Made by a program: the position numbers and the translations under genes. A stretch of DNA of 64,000 nucleotides, taken from NCBI GenBank assembly GCA_964057225.1, contig OZ059897.1, forward strand, positions 11,842,001 through 11,906,000, in the 5' to 3' direction. Below, piece by piece: positions 14,302-27,354 of this stretch (the first letter of the stretch is position 1; each line of letters starts with the position of its first letter). The notes below the pieces were generated by a model. That model was not told the origin of the DNA. It searched no databases and saw nothing but the letters and a program-made list of their open reading frames with translations. Source of the stretch: Auanema rhodensis (taxonomy: Eukaryota; Nematoda; Chromadorea; Rhabditida; Rhabditidae).

Positions 14302-15474
14302 AGCTTTGAACCATATATAAAGAGTCTAACTGGAAAAAGGGGAAAAATAAAATGAGAAATAAAATAATAAAAATTCTGGAAGATAATGATGTGAGATACA
14401 AGAAAATTGTAGAGATCAACAAAAATGTCACAAATAGGAATTATAAACAGGGAACAGGCCAAAAACGCGCAAGAACTTGATTTGACAAAACAACAGGCTA
14501 ACTTAAGGTAAAGAAGAATTAACGAAGTAGAAGATGATGATGAAGAACAGTTGTTGGATATTCACAGTTTAAATGGTATGTGTTTAATAGTTGAAAGGGA
14601 TTCAAAGACAATAAAGAACGTATACCAATAAAATAATTGGTAAACCGCAGGAATTTATTGTCTTCTTAGCATCTAAGTCAGGGATCATAAACATATTGAA
14701 TATGGACAGAAAATATAAAAAATTAATTTTCTCAAAAACAAAACAAAATGAAAGAAACAACCGCAGCAAATCCACCCATGCCAAAACTATATGTACTCAC
14801 TTTAAAATAAAAAAAAATCATATAGATCACAATGTTGCAAGATAATCTATTAGGCTCATTTAATAGAATAGAGAAAAGAGGATAGGAAAATATGTAACCA
14901 GCCGGTTCTCTTGTATTGATTAAAATGAGAAAGATAGATAGAGGGCGATGAGAAATGTGTGGTGTTGGTGAGATCGGAATCACACTACGAAACATGCAAC
15001 CAACGTTTACTATACACTGCGTTTACACTCAATAAACAAACCGTTGAGAAGAATCATTATTGGCCAGATGACCATGAAATTAACGTTTTTCTCATTAATT
15101 GTACTTACACTCCTATGCTTTAATAAGGCAATCGCATATTTTTGCATAATAAATAATAACAGATGTTGACTTAGTTAGGTTAAAGAAGAAAGAACACGTA
15201 CATAATTGCTTCAAAGATGCTTCTTTTACCAGCTGCTATAATTCATTTTCTGTGTCATGTATTTAACTGAGCTAAACAAACTTTATCTAGCATTCAGTAC
15301 CTCTATTGTTTGAAGCACTAAAACATAAATGACTTAATCATCTCTATGAATCATAGATAGGTATTAGTTTTAAATTTTTAATGAGTCATAATTTTAAAAG
15401 ATTCGACATATATGTACAAAAACGAAAATTAGCGCATATAGAATTGGTGGTATATTCTCATTAGACATTGTTAA
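14302..15474. other. Intergenic, no gene recognised
   Basis: AT-rich spacer between the start of the CYRI gene and the end of the ground-like gene. Open frames here lack motifs or neighbouring splice-consistent exons. Confidence 0.5.
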
Positions 15475-16873
15475 CTAAACTTTGTTATAAGGATTTTGGT
15501 TGATGTTTGGGCTTGGCCTCCACTTAGAGCCAGAATAGAAGCCTGTGGGTGGTTGGTATGGAGGTGGAGCGTTTCTATATGTAGGAAGGGGTGGAGCCGA
15601 ATAACTGGTAGGGCGTGGAGCACTTCCATAGCGAGCTGGTGCCGGTTGTATGTGGGATGGTGGAATATTATATCCAGGAACACGAGGTGCTGAAGTGGCT
15701 GCTGTTTCTTCATATTGGACAGCATAGGGAGCTTCAGTTGTGGTGGTTGTGGTTGTAGTAGTAGTTGTAGTGGTAGTAGTTGGCTTTGGATGATCTCGTC
15801 CGGGTGTAGCATAAGCAATCATGTATCTAAAAAGGGTTAAAATGTATTAAAGATCTGTATTATACGATTACCGTCCATCAATTTCCATTTTACATATGAG
15901 ATCTCCCCAGAAATGAGCCTTAGAAGCAAAGTCTGCTATTCCTGCCAAAGTTTCGAATTGGGTTTTGAATTCCTTTTCGCATGCTTTCTGAAAGAAAAAT
16001 AAGTAGAAAAGAATGTACATTTCCATATTTTATCATTTTGCTAATTCAATGGGTTTATATTTTGAAAATAGAATATCCAGGATATATCTTCCATTATATT
16101 ATATATTATTCTTTTCAAAGTTTTAAATTCACCTGCAACACATTGGCAATTGATTGAGTATTACACTTATTGAAAGCCTTCTTTCTTTGTAACTCTTCAT
16201 ATGCTTCAGTCATAACTTCTTCTAATCGTGGATTGCAACACATAAATCCTAAAAGACATTTTATTAAAAGATAAAATTCTGCATATTCAAACCGCTTTTG
16301 TTAGTGAAGCATTGCTTAAGAGGATATTGCATATCAAGTGTAGTTGAGCTGTCATCATCCCTCCGGATTATACGGTGGCTAGAGGAGAGCAACTGAAGAC
16401 AAAATAATGTATATGAATAATATAATCTTTGAAGTGCATTTGATCGAATCAATGTGTTTTTTTGTTTTTGTGGGTGCGCATGTTTACCTGATTTTGAAAA
16501 TTTTGATCTAAAGATTTTGAAAACTCGATTACTGTTCCACCTATAAGGTAAAGATAGAAATCTTAAATGCATTAATTTTCAACTTCTTACTTTCTTTTCT
16601 GTTATATGATCTATCAGGAATTACGAAAGGTTCGCGAATAAATAAAGGATTTCCAAATAGATAAACTTTTGATACAGGTGTGTTATTTGGAGGAAATGAA
16701 TATTGCTGAAGTATTTTCACAAATAAATACAAAATATGAAGAAATAATTTTTGTCTTTAATAGAGAAAAAGACTGAAATTAGTGAATAATGCAATTACCT
16801 GAGTGTTGTCAAAGTGTTTGAACTCTGCTGCTGCAAAAGCTAAATAAGAGAGAAATAGTAGGGAAAAATACAT
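15475..16873 (-). CDS. Ground-like domain secreted protein (hedgehog-related GRD/GRL type)
   Basis: Seven exons on minus: 16799-16873, 16591-16705, 16488-16540, 16293-16392, 16133-16248, 15872-15987, 15475-15826; 308 residues. Signal peptide MYFSLLFLSYLAFAAA, a variable spacer, then a ground-like domain at about residues 115-195. Visible blocks are GFMCCNPRLEEVM, a cysteine in FNKCNTQSI, FETLAGIADFASKAHF, DLICKMEIDGRYMIAY. The domain usually follows a CCN motif as here. After it comes a 15-residue threonine run and a Pro/Tyr-rich tail. Ground-like proteins are nematode-specific relatives of hedgehog-like proteins and are mostly extracellular or cuticle-associated; exact function is unknown. 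The ATG sits 5 nt after CTTCTAG. Confidence 0.9.
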
Positions 16874-18302
16874 GACTTCTAGAAGAGAAGTACGCAGAAG
16901 ACAACCTTATCTCAAGCTTAGTCTTTCAAGGAATAAAACACTTTACGGATTTTGAGAAAAATTATATATTTGGATATGGTCTAGAAGATTAAGCAGAGGC
17001 GGGACATCTTAATAGAAAACGGCATAGCCAGTTAGTTTTCGAAAAGATGACAATTTCATGGATATTAAGACCATCGGCCTGAGGTTTCTCAGGGCTAATC
17101 TCTAGACACCTTCAATTGACGGTAGACACTGAAGAAAAGAAAGAGACAGCTAGCATGATTGTATCTAGCTTTTCATAAGAATCTGTTAACTTATAAGAAA
17201 AACGACTTGTGGAATACTCGTTTAGATTCAGTGATTTGCACTTTTTTTTCCCACAAAACTTTCATATACACATTTCATTTTCATATTGGCATTGATTTTT
17301 CTATAAATGATTAAAATGAAAGTAGGCATATTTCTGTAATTAACCAGAAAAATAAAGATAAGACATCAAGACCTTTACCATTTTCTTTTCAATAAAGCAC
17401 GTGCCAAATACTAAATCATCAAAAATATATAAATGTGTCCAATTAAAGTGTATAATACATTATATTTCAAAAATATCGTTATTATAGGTATTATATGGTA
17501 CTATTTAATCCGAAAATCATTGTTTTGTGAATACATTTTTAGAAAGATATTATATAGAGCTGATAATATCAACATTCTCCTTAAAAACATTTTCGCAATT
17601 TTTTTCTTAAATCGCAACGCAAAACACGAATTAGAGAAAGGTTTTTAAGAATAAATTTCAGTTTAAGTGCATTTCTGCCTTGTACAGCTGCGGTTAATGG
17701 ACGAAACAATGTCAGGTTATTTTATGTGAAGAGAGAAAAACAAATTAAATTTTTAAACAAATTTTAAAGAAAATATAAAATATTTGAATCTGAACTTAAG
17801 GGTTCTGAAAAAAAAAGTGAATTTCTTGATAAAGATATGATCAACGCCAATAAAGTATTAATATGATTTGCAAGTTTGATATGAAATAGACTGTAGTATA
17901 AGAAATATACATAGCTAAGTATGTAGTACATCTGTAAATGTTTTGATCATTTTATTAATACAATGTATTATAGAGAGACAAGAAAAAAATTGATAATAGC
18001 AACAGATAATTAATTACGTCTTTTTCAAGTTGACTACGAATTGGAGCGGAGTGTAATATCAAAGATTAACTAGACTATATTTGAGAATTTTCATATATCA
18101 TTCACTTATGTATAAATAGTTAGATGACTCTTTATTGAATAGTTGTGTGTTATCACTTTGATAAATATCACAAGAAGAAGAAGAACAATAGTATATATCA
18201 TTCGTATTTTTATTTTTTTTATTTTATTAAACTTTTCTTTAAATTTTTGTTATAATTATGTGAATATAATTGATTCTACATGTTAACTAATTGTTTCAGT
18301 AA
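16874..18302. other. Divergent intergenic region
   Basis: Shared upstream region of the ground-like gene (minus) and the alkylglycerol monooxygenase gene (plus). It is AT-rich with poly-T tracts. The final 10 nt before the downstream ATG contain TTGTTTCAG, a probable trans-splice acceptor. No other gene is visible. Confidence 0.5.
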
Positions 18303-20299
18303 ATGACTGAACATATATTAAGTCAGTTACATCCGAATAACTTAAGATATTTGTTTTATTTGGTAACACCCAATGAAAGTATTTATAATACAATAGAAGA
18401 AGTTCCTAATTATACTGATTATGTATGTTATTTTATATAAAAATTATTGTTATTATATGATTTTAGTCTTCTTTATGGCTCTTAATTCTTGTAGTAGCTG
18501 AATTTTTCTTTTTGGATGACAGAAGATACGCGTTTAATGACACAATAACCAGCATTAATGCTGGAATATTTTCTTTGATGGTCAAGTAAGAATCTATAAT
18601 CCATGTTTTCTTCGAATTTAAAAAAATAAATAAATTTTAGATTTAGTGGTCGTTATATATCTGCAAGTATATATAAGGATCTCTATGATTATATTCATAT
18701 TATTGATTTACCTCATGATAGTGCATATACTTGGATATTATGCTTTTTCACTCAAGATTTAATGTATTATCTGGCTCATAGAGCTATACATGGTTTGTAT
18801 TTCACCTGTTTATTATTTGATTTTTGTTTTTTTTTGATTTAACAAACAAATTTTGTTTTTCTTTCACAAAAAAATTGTTACAGAAGCTGGAGTATTTTGG
18901 TCATTTCATCAAATGCATCATTCATCAGAATATTATAATTTAAGTACAGCTTTAAGACAAGGAGCAATTCAAGTATGACTATACCGTTTAATCAATATAT
19001 TCTATCATATTTACTTATATTTATAGGATTTTGGTACAGCATTCTTCGATTTATTACAATGTATTGCGATTCCTCCAAATATCTTCATTGTTCATCGTCA
19101 CTTAAATAATCTTTATCAGTTTTGGCTACATACTGAAGTATAATCATAATATTATGAAATGAAAAATTAAATTTTTGTACTCTTTCAGATGGTTCCGTAT
19201 TTGGGTCCTTTAGAATATTTTTTGAATACTCCATCATCACATCGCGTACATCATGGTCGTAACCCATATTGTATCGATCGAAATTATGGAGGAACACTAA
19301 TTATTTGGGACAGGTAATAGGATTATCATAAAATATTTTTAAAGTTTTCTTCATTTTCTACAACTTCAAAACATTTATTATTTGATTTCTTTTCTGTTTT
19401 CTTTACAATATACGTTCATATATTGTTTGTTATATTCTCTTATAATCAGGTTGTTTGGCACATATGCTCAGGAAAAAACGACTGAGGAAATAGCATATGG
19501 ACTTGTCAGTCCTGTTAATACATTCAATCAGTTTTACTGTCAAGTAACAATTCACCGTTTTAATTTTTATTTTAAGAAACACTTTACAGTTTTTTGAATT
19601 TAAAGAACTAGGATACGATAAGGCGAGACTTACAAATGAAAAAGGTTCACATATTTTCTCAACATGGATCGAAAAAGTACATTTTGAACAGAAATCGTTT
19701 TCGAACAATATTTTTTTTTTGTAGTTCAAAGCAACATTTGGTCCTCCTGGATACTTCCCTGGAGTTAAAACAAAACAATTTTTCTGGTGGAGATGTATGG
19801 TTGATAGTGAAGAAGGAATACCAGCAATTGAATATCCAATCAAAGTTTATAATCCTCCATTAACTTTTCCTATTCGGATGTATTTACTTGTTTCAATGGG
19901 AATTCTTATTTCCTATTCCTTGGAATTTAACGAGGTAAAACAGTTTAATGATGACAAACACATATTACAAGAACATGATTATGTCTATTCAGATTCGTCC
20001 TGCTCTCTCGAATTTCCAATGCTTTCTCAGTTTTATATTCCTATTGTCTTTGATGCAAATGTTTGGCTACTACTTCGACAACAGGTTTGATTACTTTGAT
20101 TTTTCTCCTTATTTCTTCAATAAATTTCAGTGATTTCGCTTTAAAATTTGATCTAGGACGTATATTAATGCTATTAGTAGTTGGAGGATATTATTATCAA
20201 AATAATCGTCTTTTAGTTTATTCAATATTATCATTTATATGTATTATATCTCTAAAATATTTTGGTTATACTAACTTTAAGAAATTGAAATGTAATTAA
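18303..20299 (+). CDS. Alkylglycerol monooxygenase (AGMO/TMEM195, fatty-acid hydroxylase family)
   Basis: Eleven exons: 18303-18422, 18467-18585, 18641-18792, 18884-18972, 19027-19137, 19189-19313, 19450-19543, 19590-19676, 19725-19934, 19993-20084, 20131-20299; 455 residues. The di-iron histidine motifs are in order and in membrane context: YLAHRAIH, FHQMHHSSE and HRVHHGRNPYC. The block GGTLIIWDRLFGTYAQE is typical of AGMO. Several hydrophobic helices flank the histidines and three more close the C terminus. The enzyme cleaves the ether bond of alkylglycerols using tetrahydrobiopterin and oxygen, in the ER membrane. C. elegans AGMO-1 affects cuticle and pathogen sensitivity; the same role here is inference. 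Confidence 0.93.
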
Positions 20300-20316
20300 C
20301 CTTTAATATAATCATC

Positions 20317-20322
20317 AATAAA
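20317..20322 (+). terminator. Poly(A) signal AATAAA after AGMO gene
   Basis: AATAAA lies 18 nt past the TAA stop of the AGMO gene and is the likely 3'-end signal. Confidence 0.55.
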
Positions 20323-21159
20323 AGATTTTAATAGAATAAAAACATTGTTGTAGAATTGAATAATACAAATTATTTTATGAGTTCAGGAGATTTAATTTTT
20401 TTTTTGAAAAAAAGAGGTGAATTGAATGTTGTTTTACAGTAAAACTAGTATTTAAGCAGCCAATTGAACTTAAGAATTACTTGGTTAGAGTGGCTAAAAT
20501 TAAAAAAAAAAGAAAAAGAGAGTTAGTTTGAAATAGCTAGTTGTCTCTCGCTTTCTTTCTCTTCTTTTCGCTCTTCCAACCCCCTCTCCTACTCTCTTCT
20601 TTTCCCTTTTAACCAACACCCCCCCCCCCTTTTCCACCCTTCTACAACCATCATCAAATACATCACCATCATCAATGACATACACATACACTGATTGTTG
20701 TAAAAGAAGAGACTAAAAGACAGTTCTATCATATTATCAATCTTTCTTTAATAATAATAATAATAAATAAAATTACATGATTTTTTTCTTTTAGTCTTAA
20801 ACTTTTTCTTTTTATCTCATTATTAACATCATTACGGCTTTTGCTTGTTCCTCCTAAACAATCATATATTGAAGCTATTGCTTAGGATCTAAGAATAGCA
20901 AGCAAAGATGACGAGTTTTCACAATTCCATATCAGTCACACACGCACACACATACAGACTATGCTGTCGGATGTCTTTTCAACCTATTCCAATTTGAAAA
21001 CTTTGGATAAGACTGTGTCCATTCATACTAATTGAGCTTGCCGTTAATCTCCTCTCTCTCTGTCTTTCTATCTCTATAGTTATCGTTGAATTGTACGGTA
21101 AAATCTAATTGTTTTAGCCAAATTCGTGAATCTTTTTGAGAGAATAAGTTCGATTTCAG
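20323..21159. other. Intergenic, pyrimidine-rich low-complexity tract
   Basis: 20520-20690 is strongly C/T-rich on the plus strand, including a run of ten cytosines, unlike the AT-rich surroundings. Short ATG-led frames around 20900-21040 could hold an upstream exon of the K+ channel gene, but no splice-consistent choice is clear. Confidence 0.45.
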
Positions 21160-22969
21160 GCTGTACAGCCGTCATCACCATTATCATCACCTTCATCATC
21201 ATCATCACCATCATCATCATCACCATCTTCATCTTGCTGGCAATCATAAGCAACTCTACGTAAATATGTCTCATCCATTAATCAGAGTATGTGTTCAAAA
21301 TTTTTCAAAAAAATGAAAAGATTTTTGGAATTGTCATAATTCTTTCATTTTTTTTTGCAAAAATATTGATATATGATGATAATCGAATGATAAGATTTAT
21401 ATATATATCTATCATACATTTTGATCAAAATTTTGGATCTTTCGATGTTATTCTCAGATTGATATGAAGACATCCGTCACGAAAAAAATCATAACCGGTC
21501 TATGTATAGGAAATACTTTGAGCTTTGATCATATCTTCCTCCTTTTTCAATTTTTTCGTGTATCTCAAAACTCTGTTAACTATATACTTGCTCTATTTAT
21601 CTTTTATATTTTATTCTAGTATATTTTCAGTTATATCGGATCTTAATACCACAAGTTGTCTTAGTATCACTGTATTCAATACATCTTTATACATCTGCTC
21701 ATATATTTCGACATTTGGATGAACAATTAGCAAATGAAACATTCTATGATATTATTATATTTGAATTTGCAACTTTAGCTACAATAGGTTAGCTACATTA
21801 TATATTATAATATTATAAATATTTTAAAATATTAAGTTTTTAGGTTATGGAAATATAGCTCCACATACTGATAATGCTCGAGTTTTCTGTATTATATTCT
21901 CATTAATTGGATTACCTATATCAATCTTAATGTTAGCAAATTTTGGAAAATATTTAGGAAAAGCATTTTGGCTACTTTGCTCATGTATGAAAGTGGTATG
22001 AATTCTAAACATTAATTTCAACATATTTCCCTTATTTTTATTCTTTTTTCTTTCAGCCAGGAGCAAGTGTAAATATGTATAATGAAGTGAATATGCCATT
22101 ACCATTGATTATATTATTATTTATTATAACATTCATATTTGGATCATCATATATTCCACATACAGGCAAAAATACATTATTAGATCATTGTTATTTCAGG
22201 TAATTTTATTTTTTTATTTAAATTAATAATAAAAAAGCTTTATTTTCTTATAGCTTTATTAGTTTTTCTACAGTAGGATATGGAGATAAATATCCATCAA
22301 CATCAAGTTTATCAGAAATGTTTATAATACTATTGTTCTTAACATGGGGAATGATTCTTACAACAATTTTATTCTCACATATGAGCAAATACTTTAGAAA
22401 GGTAGAACAAATGACATTTTTTTTTCTTTTCGTTAAACGTTTTTCAAATACATAAATTTTCATTAACGACTTCATTTCCCATGTTTATGTTCATTCATGA
22501 TTCTTTCTTCAAAACTTTTTGTTCAAAAATCGCTTTATTTTATTGGAAAGTTAAATGAACATTTCACATTGAAACGAATCCTTTTTTTTCTATTTTTGTA
22601 TAATCATAAAATGCTTTTTTCAAACATTTCGCTGATATCAGCAGATTTTTGCGAAATTTTATGTACGAAAGCCGTTTAGGTTTACTATTTTGGGCGTCGT
22701 TTTACCGGAGCTAGAGATGTTCCTATTTGGATTGATGGTCAATGCATGAGAGTTAGTGATCTGATTGCTGTTGTAGCATCAGAATTTGATGTAAAATGAA
22801 TCATATTATCAATTTTAAATTTGAACCTAATCATGTTTAGGCTTCACCACGTTTAGTTCATGAAATACTCGAAGGACTTGATGACATATTAGCTATGAAA
22901 GAAGAACGAGACACTGAAAATATGATACCTTTGATTGGTGAACTTGAAGACTATGATTGCTTTGATTAA
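21160..22969 (+). CDS. TWK-type two-pore-domain potassium channel
   Basis: Exons: 21160-21286 (5' start open), 21631-21787, 21844-21995, 22057-22199, 22254-22401, 22680-22790, 22841-22969. From the internal ATG at 21266 the protein has 286 residues. Two pore loops carry the K+ filter: TLATIGYGNIAP (P1) and FSTVGYGDKYP (P2), each flanked by helices. The M1-P1 loop is only about 20 residues, much shorter than the usual cap loop of K2P channels. The first exon, if translated in the frame that continues into M1, encodes a leader with 17 histidines; no upstream start was found, so it may instead be 5' UTR. K2P channels set resting potential in nerve and muscle. Confidence 0.85.
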
Positions 22970-24356
22970 CTGATCTTTCTACTTTTATTATTTTTTCCTA
23001 TATCTATTTCTAGAATTTTCTCTTTCAAATCAAACATGAATAGCTTGAAGCAACTATATTTAACCATATTCGGGTATACGAAGTCACATGTAGCACATTA
23101 ATTAATTTGTGTAGCTTTAAGTTATAATATCCTTGATCTAATAAATTCTTTTTCTTTTTTTTTTTCTTCAAAGTAATAAATAAAGTTTAATCAATCATAT
23201 TTTATAATCATTTTCCAACTATAACGCCTTTTATTTGTTTTTTTGAAACTTCAATTTTCTTGTATTTCCGGCACATGAATATTCAACGTGTATGACGTTT
23301 GAGCGAAATGTCAAGTTCATTCACATTCAACATTTCTCAAAGAACGGTTGTGATCATATAGTCCTATTCCACTTGATGTATCTTTCATTTTCATCACTAA
23401 AAGATCACATATCGTTGTCAATTTTATGATTAAGACGAGAAAAGAAAGTAGATTAAGAAAAGAATAAAAAAAATAAAATGATATAAGATGTATATGATAT
23501 TCAATTAAATAACATAAAAGTTATATATTTTTTAAAAGTTATTGTTATAACTAATTAATACAATGATAAAGAAATTATAGTTTTCTATACAAAACAAGCT
23601 TTTTTTTTCTCTTCTACGACATATTTATCAGAAATGACAGTTAATTTGCTGTCATCAGTTTAATGATATTCGACAGTCTTTTATGTACACATAATCTATT
23701 GAATTTTAAAATCAATATTAATTATAAATATCTTATTCCATGAAAACAAATGTGTTTCTTATCATTATTATTACAAATAAAATTTATTTTTTTAACCTTT
23801 TAATTCCAATTAATTATTTTTTAAATTTTGTTATTATATAGAATGATATGAATAAAACAACTATTTTACCCAACAACATATATTATATTGACATATAATT
23901 AAATAGTAATAATAGATATATATTTATATATATATATATATAGTATAGTTTATATTATAAATATATTAATATAATTTATATAATATTTTAATTAAATAAA
24001 CAATAATATACTATTTAGATTACTAATCAAGTTAGATGATAGATAGATGATATATATTATTAATGATCACATGTACTTTGTTCTATGCTCTGTTAAATCG
24101 TTATATTTCCTTCATTTTTAGAACAAAATATACATTGTTATCTATCAATTAAAGATTTTTATTATATTCATATAAAATATATAATATATTTTAAATGTAA
24201 GAATATTAAAGCATTGAACTATCATCTTATCTATAGTAAAATCATTTTAATCAATTACTAATCGAATTTCTCTAGTTTTCTTTATTCACATCTACATCTT
24301 TTATTCATTTTTCTTTTAATTTGTCTATATTTTAATTTTTTTAATTTAGAAAGAAC
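22970..24356. other. Intergenic, very AT-rich
   Basis: It begins with the K+ channel 3' UTR (AATAAA at 23175-23180). It is followed by very AT-rich sequence with (TA)n runs near 23925-23942. TTTAATTTAG directly upstream of the next ATG is a probable trans-splice acceptor. No gene is seen. Confidence 0.5.
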
Positions 24357-26585
24357 ATGACATCAGTATTCAAAAGTCCATATAAGGATGTTAATGTGAG
24401 CAAAATCACATTAGACAATAAGCTTATGACAGCTATGTTACATCATATGGATGTTCATCCAAATAAGCCGGCATTGGTTAGTGATTTATCTTTTCGATTT
24501 TAATAAACAAAGACTTTAAGATTTCTGCTGAAGATCCTAATGTACGTATAACATACAAGGAGATCTATGCTTATACTCATTCAACAGCAACATTCCTTCA
24601 TCAAAGGTTTTTCTTTATTATACTTTTATAGTTTATAAAATATTTTATATTAAAGAGGATTTCGGAATGATGTTATGTGTCTTGTTCTTCCAAATTGCTT
24701 TGAATATGTTGTTGGATACTTAGCTTCAACCATGTGTGGCGGAGCTATCAGTGGAGCTAGTGCAATGTTCACAGATTGTATGTTTCAAAAAAAAATAGAT
24801 ATTGAAGTTGTTAATTTGGTTTGATAATCTTATAGTTGAATTGGAAAGACAATTTCTTGACTCTGGATGTACAGCCGTCTTAACCGATGATACTAATTTA
24901 GAAAAAGTTTTAAGAGCATCAAAGAAATGTCCATCAATAAAAGTAATTCATATACATATATTATAAATAAAATATATATTTTCCAGATTGTCATATGCAC
25001 AAAGAAGAATAAAAACTTCAAACTTCCATCTAATGTTTTTGATTATGAGAATGTTATTCTTACTCCACCAACTGCTATTCCACAAATTAATAGAAGGTTT
25101 TCTCTTACTTTGTTAAGCTTTTTCATATGAATCTTTATTTTTAGTGTTGAAGATCTTGCTATTCTACCATATTCAAGTGGTACAACTGGATCACCAAAGG
25201 GTGTTATGCTATCTCATAAGAATTTTGCTACAATGATTGACATAGTAAATGGGTAAAAACATATATTTTTTCATTTAATTAATTAAATTTTTAATGTTTT
25301 TAGTCATTTTGTTGAAACAATACTTCATCTTATCAAAGATTTTGATTGGTATAAGGAACATGTGCTTTTAATGCTTCCATTCTATCATATTTATGGATTT
25401 GGTAATTTGAATCAAGCACTTTTGAATGGTTCTACTGGTATTGTTTTCTCAAAATTTGATCCAATTCATTTCTTAGAAGCAATTCAAAACTATAAGGTAT
25501 AATTGATACTTATTTATAAAATTATTATTATAATTTAATATTTTAGGTTAAAATACTTATGATCGTACCACCTATTGTACTATTCTTAGCTAAACATCCA
25601 TTAACTAGTAAATATGATTTATCTTCTCTTCAAATAGTTATTACTGGAGCTGCTCCTTGTGGTAAAGAATTATGTGAAGAATTCTATTCAAAATATAAAA
25701 ATATTCAATTTATGGCACAAGGTAAAGTTTTAATTTGAAATTTACAAACTTGAAAACTAATAAACATTTCAGCTTATGGTATGACAGAATGTGGTATGGC
25801 ATCTCACTTGCCATTACTCAATGACAGACAGAATTATGTTACTGTAGGATATGCTGCTGCTAACTTTGAGCAAAAAGTGATTGCTTTTCAATTTTTTTGC
25901 AGAAAATTATGCTCATTCTGTTCTCTAGATTGTCGATCCTGTCACAGGAAAAACACTGAATCAAGGTGAACGTGGAGAAATTTGTGTACGTTCGCCAACT
26001 GTCATGAAAGGTTATTTGAACAGAAAAGCAGCTACAGAAGAAACAGTTGATAGAGAAGGATGGTTACATACAGGTTTAACAACAAAAATAAATTTGAAGA
26101 ATATATAATATTATTATAGGAGATATTGGATATATTGATAAGAAAGGACAAACGTTTATTGTTGATAGATTAAAAGAATTAATTAAAGTTAAAGGACTTC
26201 AAGTATGATTGTTTTTCAGAAACATAAATGAAAAATTTATTTTTCAATTTTCTTAGGTACCACCAGCAGAATTAGAAGATCTTCTGTTATCTCATCCAGC
26301 TATCAAGGATGCCGCTGTTATCGGTATTCCTGATGGTAGAACAGGTGAACGTCCGAAAGCTTTTGTGGTCCGCTCAAATGACAAGCTCACGGAGAGAGAA
26401 GTTCAGAAATTTGTTGAAAGTAAGTTAATTCAAATTTAATTTAATTTTAAAAAATAATTGATTTAGGTAAAGTATCTTCTTATAAATATTTGACTGGAGG
26501 TGTTGAATTCATTGAAGAAATTCCTAAATCAGCTGCAGGAAAAATTTTACGTCGGTTTCTCCGTGACCGTAAAGCTAAAATTTAA
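24357..26585 (+). CDS. Acyl-CoA synthetase / 4-coumarate-CoA ligase-like enzyme
   Basis: Thirteen exons: 24357-24476, 24521-24606, 24656-24777, 24836-24942, 24987-25096, 25145-25252, 25304-25496, 25547-25721, 25773-25876, 25929-26073, 26120-26202, 26257-26419, 26467-26585; 544 residues, the normal 4CL size. The AMP-binding signature [16 protein letters not shown] is at about residues 190-205. Further motifs are [32 protein letters not shown] and the catalytic-lysine block [12 protein letters not shown]. The family activates carboxylic acids as acyl-AMP and then acyl-CoA; the substrate cannot be read from sequence. The C terminus is AKI, a possible peroxisomal PTS1 variant, so peroxisomal location is plausible but unproven. 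Confidence 0.93.
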
Positions 26586-26887
26586 TTGTTTTTTCTCGTA
26601 ATTAGGTTATATTTTTTTGTATATTAACTCATCGTAATAGCAAAATTTTGAAAGAAAAAATATTAATCTTTTGATAAAATTAGAAAATAATTGACTAACA
26701 CTATGAATAAAATTTTTTCTTTTTTGAAATCAAATTTTAATAATAGTGTAAAGGGTAAAATCTCCCTTTATGTTTTCTAGTCTGTGGATCTTACTACCTT
26801 CTATATAAATATTTCCGAAACAAAAACAAATAACAACAATTGAATAAGAATAGGAAGGAATCTTTTTTCTTATTGACCATATACATA
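26586..26887. other. 3' UTR and short spacer
   Basis: 3' flank of the acyl-CoA synthetase gene, AT-rich, ending at the terminus of a short inverted-repeat element. No other feature is seen. Confidence 0.5.
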
Positions 26888-27266
26888 TACAGTGCTGTGC
26901 GAAATAGTTGGGACACTCACTGGAGTCCCTCATATACGGTATATAGGAAAAACTTGGTTATTGATCGAGCTCTGTGCTTAGAATCATTTTAAAACATTTC
27001 TAATGAATTAACTTCTTTCCTAATCTCAAATTTTGTTAAATCAAAAGGGATTATTCAAAATAGTCAAAAAACACTAAATTTCTTTATAAATTTAGAAAAT
27101 AATATTGAAATCAGTTTTAGTTATATTAACATATATTTTTACTGAATATAAACTATATGAACTCGCAAAATTTTTGAAATTAAAAAAAAATTTTTTTTTG
27201 TAGTTTGAAGGGGAATTCTGGGGCCTCTAACATAGGGGTGTGCAACCTTCATCGCACAGGACTGTA
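26888..27266 (+). mobile_element. Short Tc1-like non-autonomous element (379 bp)
   Basis: The ends are TACAGTGCTGTGCGA (26888) and, read on the minus strand from 27266, TACAGTCCTGTGCGA. These are imperfect terminal inverted repeats starting with TA, as in Tc1-family elements. The interior has no open frame. An inverted, 3'-truncated second copy lies at 32650-32978. Confidence 0.72.
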
Positions 27267-27354
27267 TTTTGACACAAAATACAAAAAAATCAGAAAAAAA
27301 TATGAAAAATAGTGTTATAATTAAAATTTGAAATTAAAATTAGCACGTTTATTA

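Noticed and set aside
23900-24060. Possible origin or scaffold region from extreme AT content
   Set aside because: AT-rich simple sequence is common here and no further signal supports a function.
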